DNA of 9,014 nucleotides from positions 1 to 9,014 of the forward strand of contig JAPLSP010000076.1 in assembly GCA_026398575.1 (NCBI GenBank), given 5' to 3'. Below, one piece after another: positions 1 through 5,280 of the stretch; position 1 is the first letter of the stretch; the number at the start of each line of letters is the position of its first letter. The notes beneath the pieces are model-generated. The model searched no databases, was not told the DNA's origin, and saw nothing but the letters and a program-made list of their open reading frames with translations. This stretch comes from Candidatus Sumerlaeota bacterium (GTDB lineage: Bacteria; Sumerlaeota; Sumerlaeia; JADFCT01). Made by a program: the position numbers and the translations under genes.

Positions 1-92
1 CCGGCACAAGGCCCGGGGGTGGCGGCTGACGAAATTGGCATACCTTTCTAGCGCAAAATCATCGCTCCACCGGCACAAGGCCCGGTGGTGGC
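1..92. repeat. Two REP-like palindromic repeat copies
   Basis: A 23-nt sequence at 1-23 recurs at 70-92 with one mismatch (G17 versus T86), a 69-nt period. The second copy is a complete dyad: CCACCGG (67-73), loop CACAAGGC (74-81), CCGGTGG (82-88). The first copy begins at the window edge, so its left arm is cut off. The elements lie beyond the 3' end of the response-regulator gene. Their shape (short GC-rich dyad, intergenic, more than one copy) fits REP/BIME-type repeats. No T-run directly follows either side, so they are poor intrinsic terminators, although they could shield mRNA 3' ends. Whether they occur elsewhere in the genome cannot be seen here. Confidence 0.5.
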
Positions 93-176
93 ATGCTGAT
101 CTTCGGCGGAAAATACGACCGGAATTCTGGATTGCACCCAAGGAACGGTGTCGCTCGATCCAACCACCGGCGCAGC

Positions 177-1577
177 CTACATTCCATAGGATCGAAGCTT
201 ATAGATCAGATTCCGGCGGCTGACGCCCAGAAGGCAGGCTGCCTGCGTCTTGTTTCCGCCGGTCTGATTCAATGCATCCAGAATCGCCTGCCGTTCTATG
301 GCTTCAAGCCCTCCTTCCGGAATGACCGCCGGGGCCATTTGCCCAGGGCCGCTTTGCGCGGCTTGCTGCGAGGCTTCAATGGCGGATACAGGCGCCCGCC
401 TTCGAAGGGTCTCCGGCAAGTCTTCCGGAAGGATGAGGGAACCACGCGAGATGATAAAGGCGCGCGTGACGGCATTGCGCAGTTCCCTCACATTTCCAGG
501 CCATTCGTATCCGGAGAGCAGCCGCAGCGTCGCGGGGGCGAAATGCTTGTCTCTTCCGGAAGCGCCGGCGGCGGCAGTCTGTTCGGTCAAAAAATGCCGC
601 GCCAGCGGCAGAATGTCTTCCCGTCTTTCGCGCAAAGCAGGAACGCGTATCGCGAAGACATTGAGCCGGAAGAGCAGATCTTCTCGAAAGCGTCCGGCGC
701 GCGCTTCCTCCTCCAGGGGGCGGTTGGTGGCGGCGATCACACGCGCGTCCACCTCGATTTCTTTCGAACCGCCCACCCGCCGCGCTTTTTTCTCTTCCAG
801 AATCCTCAACAGCTTGGGTTGCAGCGACAGCGGCATTTCCCCGATTTCATCCAGCAGCAGCGTGCCGCCCGAAGCCTCCTCGAAACGGCCGGGCTTGGAT
901 GCCACTGCTCCCGTGAACGCGCCGCGTTCATGGCCGAACAGCTCGCTCTCGATCAACGCTTCGGGCAGCGCGGCGCAGTTGACAGCGACAAAGGCGCCCG
1001 CACGCCGTTCACTGCGATCGTGAATGAAACGGGCGACCACTTCCTTGCCGGTTCCGCTCTCACCCAGGAGCAGCGTTGTGACATTGGTGGGAGCGGCTTT
1101 CAGCGCTTCCTGAAAAACACGCCTCATGGCGGCGCTCTCGGCCACAATCCCCGCCGGCAGTTTGATTGCTTCTTCATCCTCGCGCCCTGAAGTTGCCCGC
1201 GAGACGCCAAGCGCCTCGTCCACGGCGACGACGAGTTCATCAAGGTCTATCGGCTTCTCCAGATAGTCGCGCGCGCCCTTCTTGATGGCGGATACGGCGT
1301 CGCGCACATCAATATAGGCCGTCAACAAGAGGATCGCGATTTCCGGACGCCGCGCCCGGACAAGTTCAAGCGCTTCCAGTCCGGTCATGCGGGGCATCCG
1401 CACATCCAGGATCATGGCGTCGGGCGGGCGCGCCTCGGCCAATTCAACCGCTTCCTGGCCGTCGCGCGCTTCCGTCACCTGATAGCCGGACCGCTCCAGC
1501 GCATGACGCATCAAAACGCGCAATCCCGCGTCATCGTCGGCGATAACCACCTGGAGTTGTCGGGATGGAGTTGACAT
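177..1577 (-). CDS. Sigma-54-dependent response regulator, NtrC family (ZraR/HydG-like)
   Basis: This 466-aa protein is a complete NtrC-type activator, which opens sigma-54 promoters by ATP hydrolysis after phosphorylation. The N-terminal receiver (about 8-122) has the acidic pocket D14-D16, phospho-acceptor D58 (LDVRMP), T86 and K108. The AAA+ domain (about 145-375) has Walker A GESGTGKE (172-179), the sigma-54-contacting GAFTGA loop (219-224), Walker B with D243-E244, and FREDLLFRL (297-305). A Fis-type helix-turn-helix closes the protein (about 438-463, GGNKTQAACLLGVSRRNLIYKL). All key residues are intact. The start is 21 nt after the kinase stop and has no clear ribosome site, so translational coupling within an operon is likely. 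Domain order and C-terminal sequence resemble ZraR. Its target is inferred to be the -24/-12 promoter near 3803-3816. Confidence 0.95.
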   Translation of the reverse strand: MSTPSRQLQVVIADDDAGLRVLMRHALERSGYQVTEARDGQEAVELAEARPPDAMILDVRMPRMTGLEALELVRARRPEIAILLLTAYIDVRDAVSAIKKGARDYLEKPIDLDELVVAVDEALGVSRATSGREDEEAIKLPAGIVAESAAMRRVFQEALKAAPTNVTTLLLGESGTGKEVVARFIHDRSERRAGAFVAVNCAALPEALIESELFGHERGAFTGAVASKPGRFEEASGGTLLLDEIGEMPLSLQPKLLRILEEKKARRVGGSKEIEVDARVIAATNRPLEEEARAGRFREDLLFRLNVFAIRVPALRERREDILPLARHFLTEQTAAAGASGRDKHFAPATLRLLSGYEWPGNVRELRNAVTRAFIISRGSLILPEDLPETLRRRAPVSAIEASQQAAQSGPGQMAPAVIPEGGLEAIERQAILDALNQTGGNKTQAACLLGVSRRNLIYKLRSYGM

Positions 1578-1598
1578 AGAGGCGCCAGTGTTTCTTTC

Positions 1599-2966
1599 TC
1601 AGTTGAGTTTGCGGATTCCGGCGATGCGCGCCGTCGCGCCTTTTCCCAGCTCCGATTCAATCTCCAGCCGCCAGCCATGCGCCTGCGCAATCTGGTCCAC
1701 AATGGCCAGTCCCAAACCCGAGCCTCCTTCCCGCCGGGTGAAATAAGGTTTGACCACGTGCGGCAGATCCTCGGAAGCGATTCCCGCGCCGGTATCGCTG
1801 ACCGCCAGAGCGATCTCGCGTTCTCCGCCGGACAGACTCACTTCGATCGAGCATCCATTGCCACACGCAGCCAGCGCATTGGCCACCAGATTGACAATGA
1901 TCTGGCGCATCATCGCGGCATCCGCCATAACGAGGCAAGCCGGCGCCTGCGTCTGGAGGGCAACGCCTTTTGCGCGCGCTTCATCCTGGAACAATGCCAC
2001 CGTCTCCTGGATGATTTGATCCAAGGCCACGGGAATCCGGTGGGGCGCCTGCGCCCGCGCATATTCCAGAAAGGAATTGATGCGCCCCACGACCCGATCC
2101 ACCTCATCCACGATCATCTGTCCGCACCGGTCGCTTTCCATGGCTCTGGCGGAAGTATCGGAGGCGGCGCCCTCCGGCCCATGATCTCCGCGCGCAAGAG
2201 TCTGGGCCAGGCCCCGGATCAAGCTGAGCGGATTTTTGGTTTCATGCGCCAGACCGGCGCCGAGATTCGCGCGCTCTTCCATCCGTTTTACGCGCTCGAT
2301 CGAGAGCCCCAATTCCGCCGCCGTCATGGATTGACGCTGGATCAACGCGGTCAGCGCCAGACCCAGCAACACGGCGGCGAGCGAGGACCCGATCGAGAAG
2401 ACGAATCGGCGGCGCGCCGCGGACAAGGCGCTCTTGAGTTCCGAACAATCCAACCCGATGACAAGCCACGCGGAGAGAGGCAGGGAAATTTCCGGACTCT
2501 CCAGGGCTTCCCTTCTTCTCATTCCCCAGCCTCCGGCAAACGGCGGCGGTCCGGCTTCGGAGTCGGAGCGCATGATGGTGACATAGTGAAACAAGGTGAG
2601 TTCGCCATTTTCCCAGCAGGTATGGAGCGCGTGCGTCGTCAGCGAATCGGTCCACTTTGGCGCATCCGGTCCGCTACGCCCCAGCGGTTTTCCCTGTTCA
2701 TCATAAACCGCGATCCCGCGAATGCCAGGCGAAGCGGCGGTTTCTTCCAACACGGTATTAATGTTGGCAAAAAACCATCGCTCCATCCGCCGGTGCGATC
2801 GGATGCCGGCCTCGAGCGAAGCCAGGACGGCCTGCCCGCGCGCTTCCATGATTCGCTTCAGCGAAACCCGATCGCGGGAATATTCCTGCCAAAGATAATA
2901 TCCAACGATCCCCGCGATCATCGCGAAAACAATGGAAGTGAGAAGCAGAACGGTGGCGTTCTTCAT
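1599..2966 (-). CDS. Membrane sensor histidine kinase, ZraS/HydH-like
   Basis: This 455-aa kinase is the sensor of the two-component operon. TM1 (about 5-25) and TM2 (about 187-208) frame a roughly 160-aa extracytoplasmic domain. The cytoplasmic part has the phospho-acceptor H241 in GLAHETKNPLS, a DHp helix with few breaks, N359/N363 (N box), DTGAG (391-395) and GSGLGLA (415-421) of the HATPase_c domain. No PAS or HAMP is evident. The stretch after TM1 (LASLEAGIR...SPGIRGIAVYDEQG, about 48-92) resembles the membrane-proximal sensor part of ZraS as I recall it, so it is called ZraS-like, but the ligand is unknown. The periplasmic part has one Cys (C117) just after TM2-distal His residues and no dense His/Met cluster. 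The ATG starts just before TM1 and lacks a strong Shine-Dalgarno. Stop-to-start spacing to the regulator is 21 nt. Confidence 0.93.
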   Translation of the reverse strand: MKNATVLLLTSIVFAMIAGIVGYYLWQEYSRDRVSLKRIMEARGQAVLASLEAGIRSHRRMERWFFANINTVLEETAASPGIRGIAVYDEQGKPLGRSGPDAPKWTDSLTTHALHTCWENGELTLFHYVTIMRSDSEAGPPPFAGGWGMRRREALESPEISLPLSAWLVIGLDCSELKSALSAARRRFVFSIGSSLAAVLLGLALTALIQRQSMTAAELGLSIERVKRMEERANLGAGLAHETKNPLSLIRGLAQTLARGDHGPEGAASDTSARAMESDRCGQMIVDEVDRVVGRINSFLEYARAQAPHRIPVALDQIIQETVALFQDEARAKGVALQTQAPACLVMADAAMMRQIIVNLVANALAACGNGCSIEVSLSGGEREIALAVSDTGAGIASEDLPHVVKPYFTRREGGSGLGLAIVDQIAQAHGWRLEIESELGKGATARIAGIRKLN

Positions 2967-3113
2967 GATTGGTATGGTCCATGCGCAATATACGCCGGCG
3001 CCTCGGATGCGGGAAGGAGAAAAATACTCACCTTACATGGACCCAAGATAAGCAAACGGCCATCATCCTCCCTGACAATCGCATCTGTGTTTCAGCTAGC
3101 TTTGCGGCAGTTC

Positions 3114-3172
3114 ACAGGCAGAATCATTGAGGGCAGAATCATAATGATTCTGCCCTCAATGATTCTGCCTGT
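3114..3172. repeat. Perfect 59-nt palindrome built from four 11-nt units
   Basis: Left arm 3114-3142 and right arm 3144-3172 are exact reverse complements over 29 nt, with one central A (3143). Pairing ends on both sides (C3113 versus A3173). Each arm is itself a direct repeat: GGCAGAATCAT at 3117-3127 and 3132-3142, separated by TGAG, mirrored by ATGATTCTGCC at 3144-3154 and 3159-3169, separated by CTCA. The element sits about 150 nt upstream of the kinase start and about 180 nt past the stop of the exported-protein gene. No T-tract follows on either strand, so it is not a classical terminator. It could be a multimeric operator, a cruciform, or a remnant of a small mobile element. Confidence 0.85.
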
Positions 3173-3200
3173 ATCTATGCACGATTGCTCAACATTTGAA

Positions 3201-3241
3201 AACCATCCAAATCTTTGACAGCATTACCTGGATGGTTCCAG
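3201..3241 (-). other. Competing hairpins 3' of the exported-protein gene
   Basis: AACCATCCA (3201-3209) pairs with TGGATGGTT (3229-3237), giving a 9-bp stem with a 19-nt loop. CTGGA (3228-3232) also pairs with TCCAG (3237-3241) around a 4-nt loop, and the two folds share bases, so only one can form at a time. Read on the minus strand, the 9-bp stem ends in GGTT followed by TTC, which gives a short U-rich edge. A weak terminator or mRNA-end structure for the gene ending at 3349 is possible but not certain. Confidence 0.35.
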
Positions 3242-3348
3242 TTCTGCCAGGCTAAGGGCGCAGCCGTGAAAGCGACGGACGGCAGGAGGCGGTTCGATCA
3301 AAGGAACGAATGCGCGCCTCCCGAACATGGGCTTCCCGATTCCCGCGC

Positions 3349-3738
3349 TTACCGCCCTCCTCTTCCCATTCCGCCGCCCATTCCTCTTCCCATCCCGCCG
3401 CCCATCCCCTGTCCTCTGCCGCCGCCCATACAGGCGCCGCCGCCATTGCCTTGGCGCTTGCATTCACCATAGCAATTGCCTTTGCGCTCGCGCTTGCATT
3501 GGCCTTGGCAATCGCCTCCGTATGGGCCATTCTCACACTGACCGCACGAGCCATCGCGCAAACGCAAACGCGTTTGCGTCTGGTCGCATTGCCCAGCGCC
3601 TTGCCCTTGCCCTACGCCTTGCCCTGCGCCTTGCCCTTTGCCATTGCCGGCTTTCCCCGCCGCCGATACGCCATAGGGGATTGCGAGCAATCCGCAAACC
3701 ACTGCGGCCATTAATCCGAACAACAGCTTCTTCGTCAT
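3349..3738 (-). CDS. Exported Gly/Cys/Met-rich small protein, family not recognised
   Basis: The ORF encodes 129 aa. Residues 1-26 form a Sec signal peptide: K3-K4, hydrophobic core 5-20, then VSA before A27. The mature part has three zones. Residues 28-50 are a Gly/Gln run. Residues 51-103 hold eight Cys (51, 65, 68, 77, 81, 89, 93, 103), two of the pairs spaced C-x3-C and one C-x2-C, with Arg/Lys between. Residues 104-129 are Gly/Met/Arg with GMGGGMGR exactly repeated (111-118, 119-126). Such Cys/Met density fits metal binding or redox chemistry in the envelope, by inference only. The start at 3738 is set by a strong AAAGGAGG with an 8-nt gap after GGAGG, and by the signal peptide. An upstream in-frame ATG at 3813 falls inside the predicted promoter. 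The gene occupies the place zraP has beside zraSR, but shows no recognisable ZraP sequence. Confidence 0.85.
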   Translation of the reverse strand: MTKKLLFGLMAAVVCGLLAIPYGVSAAGKAGNGKGQGAGQGVGQGQGAGQCDQTQTRLRLRDGSCGQCENGPYGGDCQGQCKRERKGNCYGECKRQGNGGGACMGGGRGQGMGGGMGRGMGGGMGRGGR

Positions 3739-3802
3739 GCAACTTTCCTCCTTTTCAGATATCGGAGAGGCCCATGCGCTCCGTCCGTCATCTGATACAT
3801 AA

Positions 3803-3816
3803 GCAAATGACATGCC
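3803..3816 (-). promoter_or_regulatory. Candidate sigma-54 (-24/-12) promoter of the exported-protein gene
   Basis: Read on the minus strand, AGGCATG-TCAT-TTGCT has GG (3816-3815), ten bases, then GC (3804-3803), the invariant spacing of sigma-54 promoters. It matches five of seven bases of the TGGCACG block and all of the TTGC block. Transcription would begin near 3791 and give a leader of about 50 nt before the ATG at 3738, with a strong ribosome site. The neighbouring operon encodes a sigma-54 activator, and the enhancer-like repeats lie at a suitable distance upstream. It is not experimentally known. Confidence 0.7.
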
Positions 3817-3866
3817 TCAAATTTCGCCGGAATACATGGGTCTTCAGGGCGATTTTATCGGTTTTT

Positions 3867-3940
3867 CATCCCTGCCTCTGCAAAGTATTCATAGCGCCGG
3901 CGTATTGCATCCCTGCGCCTCTGCAAACTTTGCATAGGCC
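3867..3940. promoter_or_regulatory. Duplicated enhancer-like element (candidate UAS for the NtrC-type regulator)
   Basis: A roughly 32-nt sequence at 3867-3898 recurs at 3908-3940: CATCCCTG, a few bases, CCTCTGCAAA, then an ending in CATAG. The core of copy 2 is a perfect dyad, TGCAAA-C-TTTGCA (3922-3934). Copy 1 has TGCAAA-G-TATTCA (3879-3891), an imperfect version. The dyad centres are 43 nt apart, close to four helical turns, and lie about 94 and 137 nt upstream of the start predicted from the -24/-12 promoter. This is the usual geometry of paired NtrC-family binding sites. Binding by the regulator at 177-1577 is inferred. Confidence 0.6.
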
Positions 3941-4022
3941 AGGGCGTTGGGATTTTCATTTCTGCTCCAAGAACGCAGCTCATTCTGCTTCAGGCAAAGT
4001 CTCGCAAAGCCTCGGATACGCC

Positions 4023-4051
4023 TTGACATCCCGCGCGAAGGCGTTGAAGTT
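4023..4051 (+). promoter_or_regulatory. Weak candidate sigma-70 promoter for the glycosyltransferase
   Basis: A perfect TTGACA lies at 4023-4028, but the hexamer 17 nt downstream (4046-4051, GAAGTT) matches the -10 consensus poorly. The ATG at 4076 has no clear Shine-Dalgarno. This is offered only as the best visible candidate. Confidence 0.2.
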
Positions 4052-4075
4052 TTCGGCCATTGGACGCTTGAAACC

Positions 4076-5230
4076 ATGATCATCGGCATTGACGGCTCTT
4101 CGATTCTTCCCCAGCGCACGGGCGTGGGCAATTACGTCTTTCAGCTGTTGCGCGCGCTGGCCGAAACGCCGGCACCGGACGTCGAGTTCAAAATTTTTCT
4201 GAACTCCCTGCGCCATCCTTTTCCGCCGGACGCCGGGTTCCTGAGCGTGCCGCGTTTCCGCAACTACCGCTACCGGCTGCCCGGGCCTCCGCTCGTGACG
4301 GCGTGGCGAAAATGGAACTTCCCGCCGATCGAGTGGCTGATCGGCGCGTGCGACGTCTTCCATTCGCCCGCCGCCTATATTCCGCCGCAGCGCCGGGGGG
4401 CGCGCGTCACCACCTTCACCGACCTCTACTTTCTGCGCCATCCCGAGCATTGCCACTGGCTGGGCGGGCAATACCTGGCGGAATACCTTCCGCGCGTGGC
4501 CCGGCGGATGGATTGCATCATTGCCATTTCGCAAACGACCGCCAACGACGCCGTCGAGTTGCTCGGCGTCGAGCGAGACCGCATCCGCGTAACGCTGCTG
4601 GGCGTGGATGAGCGATTCCAGCCCGTCGCTGATCCGCAGCGCCTTCAAGCCGTTCGCGCCAGGTATTCGCTTCCTTCCGAGTTCATCCTGACGGTCGCAA
4701 CGCTCGAACCGCGCAAGAATCTGCCGCGCCTCCTGCAGGCCTATCATCTCCTCCATGAAACAATGACCGGCGTTCCTCCGCTGGCGTTGGCCGGCGGCGG
4801 TGGTTGGAAGAACAGCGAATTGTGGAAGACGATCGAAGAGCTGCGCCTGGCAGACCGGGTTTTATTTCCTGGCTATATCGCCGTCGAGGATTTGCCGGCG
4901 GTTTACAGCCTGGCCAGCGTCTTCGCGCTGCCTTCGCTCTATGAAGGGTTTGGTTTGCCGTTGGTGGAGGCGATGGCCTGTGGCACGCCGGCGGTCGCCT
5001 CGGACACGCCCGCCCTGGCCGAGGTGGCCGGCGGCGCGGCGCTGCTGGCCGATCCGATGAGCCCCGAAGCCATCGCCGCCGCGCTGAAAGAGGCGATTGC
5101 CAGCGACACGACGCGTGAGCGTCTGCGGCGGCAAGGCCTCGAACGCGCGAAGCAATTCTCCTGGCGCCGTTGCGCCGAACAAACGCTGGCCGCCTATCGG
5201 CAGGCGGTCGAAAATGCGGGAAGAATGTAA
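4076..5230 (+). CDS. GT4-type glycosyltransferase (GT-B fold, group 1)
   Basis: The 384-aa protein has the normal length of a GT4 retaining glycosyltransferase, which moves a sugar from a nucleotide-sugar donor to an acceptor glycan or lipid at the inner face of the inner membrane. N-terminal half: IGIDGSSILPQRTGVGNY (3-20, acceptor-side glycine loop), DVFHSP (93-98), the TFTDLYFLRHPE region (113-124) and IAISQTT. C-terminal half: LEPRKNLPRLL (210-220) with R213-K214 contacting donor phosphate, then the EX7E motif E290-GFGLPLV-E298, followed by ACGTPAVASDTPALAEVAGG. No membrane segment is seen. The start is set where homology begins (MIIGIDGSS). Upstream in-frame codons back to 3947 run through the enhancer repeat and look noncoding. 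It stands alone, divergent from the exported-protein gene and convergent with the hybrid kinase gene. Sugar and acceptor are unknown. The sequence style recalls mannosyltransferases of surface polysaccharide clusters. Confidence 0.92.
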   Translation: MIIGIDGSSILPQRTGVGNYVFQLLRALAETPAPDVEFKIFLNSLRHPFPPDAGFLSVPRFRNYRYRLPGPPLVTAWRKWNFPPIEWLIGACDVFHSPAAYIPPQRRGARVTTFTDLYFLRHPEHCHWLGGQYLAEYLPRVARRMDCIIAISQTTANDAVELLGVERDRIRVTLLGVDERFQPVADPQRLQAVRARYSLPSEFILTVATLEPRKNLPRLLQAYHLLHETMTGVPPLALAGGGGWKNSELWKTIEELRLADRVLFPGYIAVEDLPAVYSLASVFALPSLYEGFGLPLVEAMACGTPAVASDTPALAEVAGGAALLADPMSPEAIAAALKEAIASDTTRERLRRQGLERAKQFSWRRCAEQTLAAYRQAVENAGRM

Positions 5231-5280
5231 TGCAGCTGCAAGCAGCGCCAGCCTCTCCTAACCGCATAAATCTTCTCTGT

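Larger units (their letters stand above)
2967..3348. other. Noncoding region between the exported protein and the kinase
   Basis: About 380 bp without a credible gene separates the 3' end of the Gly/Cys-rich gene from the 5' end of the kinase gene, both on the minus strand. It must hold the promoter of the two-component operon, but I see no convincing -35/-10 pair. A GG-N10-GC arrangement near 2987-2999 is too close to the ATG and too poor a match to call as sigma-54. The notable contents are the 59-nt palindrome at 3114-3172 and the hairpins at 3201-3241, listed separately. The plus-strand reading frame through here is an antisense shadow of the kinase gene. Confidence 0.7.
3739..4075. other. 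Divergent regulatory region
   Basis: About 340 bp separates the 5' ends of the exported-protein gene (minus) and the glycosyltransferase gene (plus). It holds, from left to right, the ribosome site of the exported protein, a roughly 50-nt leader, a -24/-12 promoter, two copies of an enhancer-like direct repeat, and a possible weak promoter for the glycosyltransferase. In-frame plus-strand codons reach upstream of 4076 but look noncoding. Confidence 0.7.

Noticed and set aside
93..1190. Long plus-strand open frame (365 codons)
   Set aside because: It is antisense to the response regulator, whose motifs are complete. The frame is low in recognisable sequence and arises from GC-rich codon bias.
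2987..2999. Second sigma-54-like GG-N10-GC upstream of the kinase
   Set aside because: The flanking bases do not match the consensus, and the implied start of transcription would fall within about 10 nt of the ATG.
1677..3218. Plus-strand open frame of 513 codons
   Set aside because: It mirrors the kinase gene and runs through the palindrome. It has no domain or plausible start.
3252..3554. Minus-strand Ala/Glu/Trp-rich frame overlapping the exported-protein gene
   Set aside because: It is a shifted-frame shadow of the Gly-rich coding sequence with no ribosome site.
3692..3696. Cys15 of the exported protein as a lipoprotein Cys
   Set aside because: The preceding residues are A-V-V, which do not form a lipobox, and a normal signal peptidase I site (VSA/A) follows.
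3327..4079. Plus-strand frames with Ala/Leu/Pro/His repeats opposite the Gly-rich gene
   Set aside because: The low-complexity translation is the complement of Gly/Gln/Met codons. The minus frame has a signal peptide, a strong ribosome site and a promoter.
5231..5280. Terminator between the convergent glycosyltransferase and hybrid-kinase genes
   Set aside because: Only a 10-bp palindrome with no loop and no T-run is present, so no terminator can be called.
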